Source of the DNA: a bacterium
Lineage (GTDB): Bacteria; Fidelibacterota; UBA2242
Assembly (NCBI GenBank): GCA_018895675.1
Contig: JAHIOG010000417.1
Coordinates: forward strand, 1 to 7,082
Direction of reading: 5' to 3'
DNA length: 7,082 nt
Notes under the pieces: generated by a model
What the model saw: only the letters and a program-made list of their open reading frames with translations
Databases searched by the model: none
What the model was told of the DNA's origin: nothing
Translations under genes and position numbers: made by a program
Shown here: positions 1-6,189 of the stretch, one piece after another
Numbering within the stretch: position 1 is the first letter of the stretch
How the letters are laid out: the number at the start of each line of letters is the position of its first letter

Positions 1-403
1 CGCTTTTGTTTGACGATTCGCCCCAATCTACCGTAACCACAATTTTCCGGTAATCGTCGGTATTTACATCACTATCGTCGGCTCCGAGACCGTCGGTGTC
101 GTCATCTATACCGCTGACTGTTGTGCTTCTCGTCCAATTGCCGTCTATTACCGTGCCTGCTTCAGATAGGCTGTCCGCCATCTGATTATATGGATAGCGC
201 AGAACCGTTTCCATTCTCTGTTCGGCGATGGCGAGAGCGATGCGTCGGCTTTTGCCGTGATTCAAAAAGAGTTTGCCGCCATAGAAAAATTGCAAGCCGC
301 CGATCATGATAATAGTAGTTATGATAATAGCCACCATCACTTCCACAAGTGTCGTGCCCGATTCGTTGCCTAAATATTTTTCTATTTTAATGAATTTGAT
401 CAT
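1..403 (-). CDS. PilV/GspI-like minor prepilin (3' end cut by window edge)
   Basis: The first 134 residues of a minor prepilin or pseudopilin; the C-terminus lies beyond base 1. It has a 16-residue basic leader ending NESG, then a cleavage/methylation site G16|TTLVE with the conserved Glu at mature position 5, then a hydrophobic helix to about residue 40. Residue +1 is Thr rather than the usual Phe or Met. The following RRIALAIAEQRME and RYPY stretches are typical of PilV/GspI-type minor prepilins. Next come beta-strand-like segments and an Asp-rich loop at residues 100-117 (DDDTDGLGADD at its start). Such proteins are normally processed by the prepilin peptidase and placed at the pilus or pseudopilus tip to prime assembly. 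The ATG at 403 fits the leader length, but no Shine-Dalgarno is visible before it, and it begins just after a terminator. It is probably the first of several minor-prepilin genes. The prepilin class is certain; the PilV/GspI subtype is inferred. Confidence 0.88.
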   Translation of the reverse strand, partial: MIKFIKIEKYLGNESGTTLVEVMVAIIITTIIMIGGLQFFYGGKLFLNHGKSRRIALAIAEQRMETVLRYPYNQMADSLSEAGTVIDGNWTRSTTVSGIDDDTDGLGADDSDVNTDDYRKIVVTVDWGESSNKS

Positions 404-417
404 GATATCATCAAGGG

Positions 418-446
418 AAAAAAGAGGGGACAATTGCCCCCTCTTT
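418..446 (-). terminator. Intrinsic terminator after the major pilin gene
   Basis: Read on the minus strand, AAAGAGGGG (446-438) pairs perfectly with CCCCTCTTT (429-421). Two further pairs (G-U, then C-G) can close an AAUU tetraloop. A run of six T (423-418) follows at once. It starts 15 bases after the pilin stop codon and ends 15 bases before the minor-prepilin ATG. It should stop most transcripts after the major pilin and let a minority through. The plus strand has no T-run after the stem, so the element is directional. Confidence 0.88.
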
Positions 447-460
447 AAGATTGACTGCCC

Positions 461-874
461 TTAGTTACCGTCCTTCAACACACCTAAGTGGTCGAGAGTA
501 CGAACTGAATCGGTGCTAATCGCAGTAATAGCATCACAGGTAATCTTGTAGTCAATAGCAGTAGATACTAGAGTATAATGCACTGGATCGAAATATTTTC
601 CCAACAAGTCGGCGGCATCGATATCCAAATCAGGGCAACTAGCCACCGCACCAGTATATATGGGATATGCTGGTGTTGGATCATTAGTGGCGTAATAGAC
701 CCGCAGCGCCGTCCTGATAGTTCCGAGCGCGGCGTCGCATTCCGACATTTTCGCTTTTTTGATATTGGCTGTGTAGATAGGCACGGCTACCGCAGCCAGA
801 ATACCGACGATGACGATGACGATCATCAACTCAACAAGGGTGAAACCTTTTTGGTTTTTGAAGAATTTCTTCAT
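461..874 (-). CDS. Major type IV pilin / GspG-like prepilin
   Basis: A 137-residue class III prepilin. The short basic leader MKKFFKNQKG is followed by the prepilin peptidase site G10|FTLVE, with Phe at +1 and Glu at +5. A canonical hydrophobic N-terminal helix (FTLVELMIVIVIVGILAAVA) continues into an amphipathic helix to about residue 62. The mature protein would be 127 residues, short for a pilin and in the range of GspG-like or compact type IVa pilins. Cysteines are at 46, 80 and 113; 80 and 113 could form the C-terminal disulfide loop, which is inference. The best Shine-Dalgarno of the window precedes it and a strong terminator follows, as expected for the abundant fibre subunit. It lies downstream of pilB and pilC. 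A type II secretion major pseudopilin is the main alternative, but the PilR-like control favours a pilus. The symbol pilA would be reasonable but is not proven. Confidence 0.93.
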   Translation of the reverse strand: MKKFFKNQKGFTLVELMIVIVIVGILAAVAVPIYTANIKKAKMSECDAALGTIRTALRVYYATNDPTPAYPIYTGAVASCPDLDIDAADLLGKYFDPVHYTLVSTAIDYKITCDAITAISTDSVRTLDHLGVLKDGN

Positions 875-882
875 TTTACTTT

Positions 883-889
883 CCTCCTT
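883..889 (-). promoter_or_regulatory. Strong Shine-Dalgarno of the major pilin gene
   Basis: AAGGAGG, 8 bases before the pilin ATG, is a near-perfect anti-16S match. It is clearly the strongest ribosome binding site in the window, consistent with high pilin output, and it fixes the start at 874. Confidence 0.9.
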
Positions 890-895
890 TTTTCA

Positions 896-916
896 ACTTC
901 ATGATTTTTTTGAAGT
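896..916 (-). repeat. Short perfect inverted repeat in the pilin leader
   Basis: Six-base arms ACTTCA and TGAAGT are separated by nine bases (AAAAAATCA on the minus strand); a seventh G-U pair is possible in RNA. It lies just upstream of the pilin ribosome binding site. No T-run follows, so it is not a terminator. It may be an mRNA-stabilising hairpin, a protein site, or chance; the 111-base leader (875-985) contains nothing else firm. Confidence 0.35.
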
Positions 917-928
917 CGATTTGTTTAA

Positions 929-944
929 CTCAATTTTCAAGCCT
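929..944 (-). promoter_or_regulatory. Weak sigma-54-like element upstream of the pilin gene
   Basis: Minus strand AGGCTTGAAAATTGAG carries GG and TTGA with the same GG-N10-GA spacing as the stronger element before pilB, but the TGGCAC block is poorly matched (only GGC). If used, it would start RNA near 918, about 44 bases before the pilin ATG. It could give pilin its own promoter. This is a candidate only. Confidence 0.25.
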
Positions 945-985
945 TACGAAGGATGATTTTTATTCCCCGGAAGGCATATTCAACA

Positions 986-2218
986 CTACTCACCGATCAT
1001 TCCCGACATTTGGAAAATGGGGAGATACACGGCAAGAACTACAATCAGCGCTATGGCTCCGAGTCCGATCATTAAGACCGGCTCTATAATAGAGGTAAGA
1101 CCATCAATTGAAGAATTAAATTGCCTGTCGTAAAACTCGGAAACCTTTTCCAGCATAATTTCCATAGCGCCGGACTGTTCGCCCACCGCTATCATTTTAA
1201 CCATCATAACCGGAAATATTGCGTGATCCTGCATCGATCTGGCTAGGGATGCTCCGCCGGTTACGTTCTTCTTTACATCTTCCACGATTTCCTGAATGAC
1301 AACATTATTAGCTGTCTCTGCGGAAATTGTGAGAGCGTCAACTAATTGTACGCTGTTTTTGGTCAATGTGCCCAATGTTTTGCAAAAGCGGGCTATAGTG
1401 GACTTCGTTACCATTTTTCCGAAAATCGGGATTTTGAATTTCATGCCGTCAATAAAGTGATGTCCCCAATTGCTTCGTGCAAACATTTTGAAACCGAATA
1501 CTAATCCTATAATCAATACAATCTCATAGAGAATGTTATTTTTCGCAAAATCACTGATAGCTAACATCATCAGGGTGATACCCGGTAATTCCGCTCCGAA
1601 GGATTCAAAGATATTTTTGAATGTCGGCATTAGTCCAAATACGACTGCGCCAAGAACCAGACCGAAGAATATCAAAATAAACCGTGGATAGGATGTCGCC
1701 GATTTTATTTTCTTATCAATTTTATCTTTATCTTCGACATAGGTTGCTAATTGGCTGAGAATACTACCAAGGTTTCCGCCTAGTTCAGCGGCTTTGATCA
1801 TTGAAATTCCTAAACTTGGAAAGATATGGGAATGACGGGCTAACGCCGCCGAGAAACTCTCCCCGGCTTCTATATTTCCTTTTACATCCTGAATTACCTT
1901 CTGGAATGTTGGGTTCCCCGCCTGATCGGCTAAGATTTCCAGGCTATCCACTAATTGCACTCCGGCATCTACCATTGTTGATAATTGTCGGTAGAAAATT
2001 ACCAGGTCTTCAGTCGTTATTCTTTTTGCCAGAGAAAAAAAAGAGTTACCGGTTTTTTTGTCCTTCTTAATTCGCTTTTCTTCCATACGTTCGGCAGATA
2101 TGATGGTGATGGATTGTTTTCTGAGCCGGGCGGCTAAAGCAAAAGAGTTTTCGGCTTCTGAAGTACCCTTTATCTTTTTTCCATGCGCGTCAATCGCCGT
2201 ATAATTGAATTGCGCCAT
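986..2218 (-). CDS. pilC: PilC/GspF-type inner-membrane platform protein
   Basis: A 410-residue polytopic inner-membrane protein of full family length, the platform on which the PilB ATPase acts to assemble pilin subunits. The N-terminal region MAQFNYTAIDAHGKKIKG is typical of the family. Two repeated T2SSF domains follow, at about residues 70-193 and 273-396, each with a matching signature: RQLSTMVDAGVQLVDSLEIL in the first, and CKTLGTLTKNSVQLVDALTI in the second. Membrane segments are visible near 179-199, 228-246 and 382-402. The ATG follows the pilB stop after one base, with AAGGA (2232-2228) nine bases before it inside the last codons of pilB, so the two genes are translationally linked. 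GspF of a type II secretion system is the alternative; the fold is the same, and only the locus context favours PilC. Confidence 0.94.
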   Translation of the reverse strand: MAQFNYTAIDAHGKKIKGTSEAENSFALAARLRKQSITIISAERMEEKRIKKDKKTGNSFFSLAKRITTEDLVIFYRQLSTMVDAGVQLVDSLEILADQAGNPTFQKVIQDVKGNIEAGESFSAALARHSHIFPSLGISMIKAAELGGNLGSILSQLATYVEDKDKIDKKIKSATSYPRFILIFFGLVLGAVVFGLMPTFKNIFESFGAELPGITLMMLAISDFAKNNILYEIVLIIGLVFGFKMFARSNWGHHFIDGMKFKIPIFGKMVTKSTIARFCKTLGTLTKNSVQLVDALTISAETANNVVIQEIVEDVKKNVTGGASLARSMQDHAIFPVMMVKMIAVGEQSGAMEIMLEKVSEFYDRQFNSSIDGLTSIIEPVLMIGLGAIALIVVLAVYLPIFQMSGMIGE

Positions 2219-2219
2219 A

Positions 2220-3803
2220 TTAGATGATCCTTAAAACTTCGTCAACAGTTGTTAAGCCTTCTCTTACTTTTTTTAAGCCGTTCCGGAGCAACGATTCCAT
2301 TCCCAGTTCTTGCCCCTTTAGTCTCATCTCTTCTTCAGAGGCATCTTTAATGATCATTTCCTTGATCTCGGTGTATAGAAGAAAAAATTCATAGACTGCG
2401 ACTCGACCCCAAAAACCCGAACCGGCACAATGATCGCACCCTTTGCCTTTATAAAAAGTGATTTCCTCGGGATTAACTCTCAACGATTTGAGTCTGTTTA
2501 GTATATCCACATCCGGTGTATATTGATATTTGCAATGAAGACATATTCTCCGGGCAAGCCGCTGGGCAATAACCAGGGAAAGCGATGAACAGATCAGGTA
2601 TTTGTCAATTCCCATATTAAGCAGCCGTATAATTGTGGCGACTGCGTCATTGGTGTGGAGAGTCGATAGGACTAAATGTCCGGTAAGAGCAGCCTGTATT
2701 GCAATTTCCGCGGTCTCTTTATCCCGGATTTCACCAACCATTACAATATCGGGGTCCTGGCGGAGAATAGACCTCAAACCCGCGGCAAAAGTAAGTCCAA
2801 TCTGCGGACGCGCTTGTATCTGGTTAATTCCCTTTAGTCTATATTCAACCGGATCTTCAACGGTTATGATGTTCTTTTCCGGTGAATTAACAAAGTTGAG
2901 CGATGAATAAAGGGTAGTTGTTTTTCCGCTGCCCGTAGGACCGGTGACGAGGATCATTCCGTGTGCCTGGGTCAGCACCTCTTTGAATTTTGTCATCAGT
3001 TTGGTTTCAAAACCGATGTCGTTAATATTTAGTGAAACACTCCCTTTATCAAGAATTCTCATCACAACTTTTTCTCCATAGATTGTCGGAAGCGTGGAGA
3101 TTCGAATATCGATCTGGCGGCCTAATACTTTTATCTTGGTTCTGCCGTCCTGAGGGACGCGCCGTTCGGCAATATCAAGACCACCCAGGATTTTAATCCG
3201 GGAAATTATACCGGATTGCATTCGCTTTGGAGGGGGAGGGATTTCTCTTAAAATGCCGTCAACCCGTAAACGAACCTTGATCTCTTTATCCTGAGGCTCG
3301 ATATGGATGTCACTGGCACGATCCTGGGTGGCTTGTAAAAGTAATAGATTTACGAATTTTATTGCCGGGGCATCTTCCGCCTGTATTCGGAGCTGTTCCT
3401 CGTCATCCTCTTCTTCGTCCTCTATTTCAAAGTCGACCAGTTCCTTCATACTTTCTTCAATGTTTGCTTTCTGGGCGTAATACTTTTCAATTTCGGCTTC
3501 AATGATCGACTGAGGAGCATAATTAATCTCAACTTGAAAACCGGTCTTCTGCTGAATGATATCAAGCGCCAGAGGATCGAAGGGATTCGCCATTGCAACT
3601 GAAAGCACGCCTTTATTTTGAGCAAAAGCAATAACGAGAAACTGGCGGGCAGTGTCTTCCGGGATCAGTCCTACAACCGAGGGATCGATAAAACCTATGT
3701 TCGACAGATCAATTTTCGGAATTCGGTTCAGCAAAACAAATGAACGGATTCGTTGTTCGATCAGGTCTTTGCCGGGAATATTTTTAGTAACTGATGTTTG
3801 CAT
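2220..3803 (-). CDS. pilB: PilB/GspE-type pilus assembly ATPase
   Basis: A 527-residue cytoplasmic hexameric ATPase that powers pilus extension. An N-terminal T2SSE_N/MshEN-like domain spans about residues 25-110 and is followed by a very acidic linker (126-137). The catalytic part shows the arginine-rich region 162-250, Walker A GPTGSGKTT (288-296), the Asp box ITVEDPVEY (313-321), Walker B with DIVMVGEIRD (352-361) and the His box TGHLVLSTLHTNDA (374-387). A zinc-binding tetracysteine set is present as CLHC (421-424) and CDHC (456-459), as in PilB/GspE and unlike the retraction ATPase PilT. The start at 3803 is fixed by an in-frame TAA three codons upstream. No Shine-Dalgarno is visible; the leader before the ATG is almost pure A and T. 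It heads the pilB-pilC-pilin unit behind a predicted sigma-54 promoter. The first part of a full MshEN domain seems to be missing. Confidence 0.95.
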   Translation of the reverse strand: MQTSVTKNIPGKDLIEQRIRSFVLLNRIPKIDLSNIGFIDPSVVGLIPEDTARQFLVIAFAQNKGVLSVAMANPFDPLALDIIQQKTGFQVEINYAPQSIIEAEIEKYYAQKANIEESMKELVDFEIEDEEEDDEEQLRIQAEDAPAIKFVNLLLLQATQDRASDIHIEPQDKEIKVRLRVDGILREIPPPPKRMQSGIISRIKILGGLDIAERRVPQDGRTKIKVLGRQIDIRISTLPTIYGEKVVMRILDKGSVSLNINDIGFETKLMTKFKEVLTQAHGMILVTGPTGSGKTTTLYSSLNFVNSPEKNIITVEDPVEYRLKGINQIQARPQIGLTFAAGLRSILRQDPDIVMVGEIRDKETAEIAIQAALTGHLVLSTLHTNDAVATIIRLLNMGIDKYLICSSLSLVIAQRLARRICLHCKYQYTPDVDILNRLKSLRVNPEEITFYKGKGCDHCAGSGFWGRVAVYEFFLLYTEIKEMIIKDASEEEMRLKGQELGMESLLRNGLKKVREGLTTVDEVLRII

Positions 3804-3834
3804 AATTTTTTATTATATAAATTTTTCAACTATC

Positions 3835-3860
3835 CACACCCTTTAATGTCAAAGGATGTG
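3835..3860. repeat. Inverted repeat overlapping the pilB promoter
   Basis: Plus strand CACACCCTTT (3835-3844) pairs with AAAGGATGTG (3851-3860): ten positions with one mismatch that becomes a G-U pair in minus-strand RNA, around a six-base centre. It covers the -12 element, the spacer and half of the -24 element. No T-run follows, so it does not read as a terminator. It could be an operator over the promoter or an RNA hairpin in read-through transcripts. Confidence 0.55.
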
Positions 3861-3863
3861 CCA
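3848..3863 (-). promoter_or_regulatory. Predicted sigma-54 (-24/-12) promoter of pilB
   Basis: Minus strand TGGCAC (3863-3858), then five bases, then TTGAC (3852-3848). Against the consensus TGGCAC-N5-TTGC(A/T), the -24 block is perfect, the spacing is exact, and the -12 block has GA in place of GC. RNA would start near 3837, about 34 bases before the pilB ATG. The sigma-54 activator gene lies immediately upstream, and a dyad lies about 100 bases upstream of the predicted start, which is the usual enhancer geometry. Confidence 0.68.
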
Positions 3864-3927
3864 ATTCTTGTAAGTGTTTATATATTAATAACATATAGGC
3901 TTTTATATTTTTAATAATATACTAAAA

Positions 3928-3947
3928 GTGTCATATTATTATGACAC
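3928..3947. promoter_or_regulatory. Perfect dyad, likely enhancer site of the NtrC/PilR-type activator
   Basis: Arms GTGTCATA (3928-3935) and TATGACAC (3940-3947) are perfectly complementary around a four-base AT centre. The centre lies near -100 of the predicted pilB start. The core GTGTC agrees with the (C/G)TGTC element that I recall for Pseudomonas PilR; this is memory, not a search. On the minus strand four T follow, so a weak intrinsic terminator of the activator gene is the alternative or an added role; only three of the eight pairs are GC. Confidence 0.55.
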
Positions 3948-4017
3948 AATTTATGAAATTATCTTTTAATTAAGACGGAAATAGAAGGACGAAAATTACT
4001 TTTGATTGTAATAAATA

Positions 4018-4025
4018 TATGACAC
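4018..4025. promoter_or_regulatory. Third copy of the TATGACAC half-site
   Basis: An exact copy of one arm of the dyad at 3928-3947, in the orientation of its right arm, ending on the first base of the activator stop codon. It sits near -185 of the predicted pilB start. Three identical 8-mers within 100 bases of AT-rich DNA support a binding-site family rather than a simple hairpin. Confidence 0.4.
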
Positions 4026-5392
4026 TATTGACGGGAGATATTGTATTTCTTCAATTTCTGGTAAAAATTCTGGCGTGGTATGTGCGCTTCACGGGCGGCT
4101 TTTGCAATATTCCAGTTATGCCTTTTCAGAATATTCAGCAGATAAGTTTTTTCAAAATCGTTCTTTGCTATAGAAAAGGCTTTCGTCTGTTGTTTTGAGG
4201 ATGTATTGTCACTCCTGGAAACGATAGTACCGGGGAGATCAGCCTCAGTGATCGTTGTGCTTTCCGACAATGCGACAGCTCGCTCAACGACATTTTCAAG
4301 TTCACGAATATTACCAGGCCAGTTATAATTCATCATATAGTTCAGAGCGTCTTTTTCGATACCGCTTATGTTCTTATCATGAAATGCAGCATATTTTTCG
4401 ATGAAATATTTTACTAGTAGGGGAAGATCATCCAGATGTTCTTTAAAAGGCGGTATATTGAGCATAATAACATTTAACCGGTATAGGAGGTCTTCTCTGA
4501 ATCGACCGGCTTTTACTTCATTGAGAAGGTCTTTATTTGTAGCCGAGACAATCCGGACATTTGAACTTATGTTTTCCATGCCGCCAACCCGTTGGAACAT
4601 TTTTTCCTGAAGAACACGCAGAAGTCGCACTTGCAGAGCGGGACTGGTTTCGCCGATTTCATCGAGAAATAAGGTTCCGCCTTCTGCTTCCTCATACACG
4701 CCTTTTGTGCGTTTAAAAGCCCCGGTGAACGCACCTTTTTCATATCCGAATAAAGTCGATTCCAATAATGTTTCCGGCAGTCCGCCGCAGTTTATACTGA
4801 TAAATTTTTTATCGGATCTGTTGCTGTACTGATGTATGGCTTGCGCTACAAGTTCCTTGCCCGTCCCGGTTTCGCCAATTATCATTACCGTTGTATTCAG
4901 TGGCGCGACCTTGCTGATCATCCGGATTAACTCCTGTATCTGAAGGGAATTTCCGATGATAGAATGAGTTTTCGATGTTCGTTTAAGTTGATCTTTCAGG
5001 TATCGGTTCTCATCCTTGATGGCTTTTATCTTTAGCGCTTTTTGAACGGATGTTTTGATTAAATTGATATCGTTGAAGGGTTTGAGGACATAATCCTCAG
5101 CTCCCATTTTGACGGCTTCAACGACAGTTGCAATATCATGTTGTGCCGTTGCCATGATGACCGCAACAGCAGGGTCTAAGCTGATTAGCCTCTTCAATAC
5201 TTCCAGTCCTCCCATGACAGGCATGCCGATATCCAGCAGAACGAGATCGAATAATCCTTCACTGAATTTCACGATTGCCTCGTTGCCGCTATAAGCGGAT
5301 TCGATGTCATAGTCTTCACCTTGGAGAATTTCAACCAGAACTTCACAGATATAGGGTTCGTCATCGACGACTAATATTCGTGGCTTATGCAT
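4025..5392 (-). CDS. NtrC/PilR-family sigma-54 response regulator
   Basis: A 455-residue three-domain activator of normal length. The N-terminal receiver domain (about 4-120) has the acidic pair D10/D11, phosphoacceptor D54 (LLDIGMP), T82 and K104 (LKPF), so it should be phosphorylated normally. The AAA+ domain (about 143-375) has Walker A GETGTGKE (173-180), the sigma-54-contacting GAFTGA loop (220-225), Walker B GGTLFLDEIGE (238-248) and the GRFREDLLYRLNV region (296-308). The C-terminal Fis-type helix-turn-helix spans about 411-452. All residues needed to open sigma-54 complexes appear intact. It begins five bases after the kinase-like gene and clearly shares its transcript. Only a weak Shine-Dalgarno is visible, so translational coupling is likely. 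The next gene is pilB, preceded by a sigma-54 promoter and dyad sites, so a PilR role is inferred. NtrC, AtoC or ZraR paralogues share the architecture; location decides the name. Confidence 0.93.
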   Translation of the reverse strand: MHKPRILVVDDEPYICEVLVEILQGEDYDIESAYSGNEAIVKFSEGLFDLVLLDIGMPVMGGLEVLKRLISLDPAVAVIMATAQHDIATVVEAVKMGAEDYVLKPFNDINLIKTSVQKALKIKAIKDENRYLKDQLKRTSKTHSIIGNSLQIQELIRMISKVAPLNTTVMIIGETGTGKELVAQAIHQYSNRSDKKFISINCGGLPETLLESTLFGYEKGAFTGAFKRTKGVYEEAEGGTLFLDEIGETSPALQVRLLRVLQEKMFQRVGGMENISSNVRIVSATNKDLLNEVKAGRFREDLLYRLNVIMLNIPPFKEHLDDLPLLVKYFIEKYAAFHDKNISGIEKDALNYMMNYNWPGNIRELENVVERAVALSESTTITEADLPGTIVSRSDNTSSKQQTKAFSIAKNDFEKTYLLNILKRHNWNIAKAAREAHIPRQNFYQKLKKYNISRQ

Positions 5393-5397
5393 ATTTA

Positions 5398-6126
5398 TTA
5401 CTCATGGATTATCGGTATTACCATTTGATAATGAGTTTGGTAAGGGTTGCTCTCAACGACTAATATAATGTTATCGTCAGACGTTATTTGGCACGATTTC
5501 GCAAGATTATTAATTAGTAGTTGCTTTGGTTTAATGTCATCTGTTTCCAGATTTATTGATTTTGAAAATATTTGGTTTACTTCTACTTCAGATAGTCTCT
5601 CACCGGTTCCGGTAATATCGATGATGATGTTATTATCTTTTTCAGATGTTCGAACAGAAACTTTTTTTTCGACAGCATCCCGCATCAGGAAAAACTGTAA
5701 CTGCATAACACAGAAGAAAACCGTTGAAATATGAAAATAGACGCCTTTTGTTTTTGGTAGATTGGGATGGAGTTGATATTTTTTTTCCACATTATGTTTA
5801 AAAAATAAATCGGTCAGTAAGAAGGTCAATTCATTTTTTAGAAGCTCATTAATATTTAGTAATTTGAATTTTTGATCAAGGATGTTCCGACTGATGTAGA
5901 CAATGTTATTCAGCATTGATTCAATGATTTTACTCTGTTCTACCATCTTCTTGAAATCAGTATTTTGTAGCATTTTCAGTTGCAATAACTGGGCCCGGGT
6001 AGCGATAATAGTAAGCGGGTTACTGATATTATGAACGAACCCGGGCGTCGCATTTATAAAAGAAAATAACCGTGTCCGAAGCAACTCATCATAGAACGAT
6101 TTTATGTGATCACTTTGTTGAGTCAT
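5398..6126 (-). CDS. Degenerate soluble histidine-kinase-like protein (PilS/NtrB relative)
   Basis: 242 residues, with no membrane segment and no PAS or other sensor domain; only about 30 residues precede the H box. A HisKA-type dimerisation region (about 20-85) has FVHNISNPLTII with H32 and Asn at H+4 (N36), but Asn 33 replaces the usual Glu or Asp after the His. The rest aligns along its whole length with an HATPase_c domain, ending in a VVES...YQMVIPI strand pair that matches the usual terminal strands. The nucleotide site is damaged: the N box (about 140-152) has Leu where the Asn should be, the G1 box reads DITGTGERLS (170-179), and the GLGLS-type G2 box is absent (around 198-206). AAAGGG lies six bases before the ATG. 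It is co-transcribed with the sigma-54 regulator. It may be a phosphatase, a phosphotransferase like Spo0B or ChpT, or a pseudokinase scaffold. There is no sign of a frameshift. Confidence 0.85.
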   Translation of the reverse strand: MTQQSDHIKSFYDELLRTRLFSFINATPGFVHNISNPLTIIATRAQLLQLKMLQNTDFKKMVEQSKIIESMLNNIVYISRNILDQKFKLLNINELLKNELTFLLTDLFFKHNVEKKYQLHPNLPKTKGVYFHISTVFFCVMQLQFFLMRDAVEKKVSVRTSEKDNNIIIDITGTGERLSEVEVNQIFSKSINLETDDIKPKQLLINNLAKSCQITSDDNIILVVESNPYQTHYQMVIPIIHE

Positions 6127-6132
6127 TTGAAT

Positions 6133-6138
6133 CCCTTT
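6133..6138 (-). promoter_or_regulatory. Shine-Dalgarno of the kinase-like gene
   Basis: AAAGGG, six bases before the ATG at 6126, supports that start. A competing ATG about 20 bases upstream opens only a seven-codon reading frame that overlaps the true start. The rest of the 63-base gap to the preceding gene shows no convincing terminator, so read-through from the upstream gene is possible. Confidence 0.6.
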
Positions 6139-6189
6139 GTTTTCATCATTTGGTGCGCTGCCCGCATAAAGATTTACATGTTTAAATTT

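Noticed and set aside
431..433. In-frame TTG as a longer start for the minor prepilin, with AGGGGG just before it
   Set aside because: The spacing is only three bases, the codon lies within the terminator stem-loop, and the leader from the ATG at 403 already has normal prepilin length.
578..904. Plus-strand open frame of 108 codons
   Set aside because: It is antisense to the clear prepilin gene, its product has the DDDDDD and low-complexity look of a reversed pilin helix, and it has no ribosome site. The other plus-strand open frames (for example 5447-5734, 2602-2910 and 1801-2070) are likewise shadows of strong minus-strand genes.
3446..3631. Minus-strand open frame of 61 codons inside pilB
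   Set aside because: It is wholly inside pilB in another frame and resembles no known family.
3928..3947. Dyad read purely as the terminator of the response-regulator gene
   Set aside because: Only three of eight pairs are GC and only four T follow. A third copy of the half-site nearby and the enhancer-like distance to the promoter favour a binding site. A double role is not excluded.
3985..4012. IHF-type site (AATCAA...) in the pilB upstream region
   Set aside because: The second half of the consensus (TTR) does not match and it is not between the dyad and the promoter.
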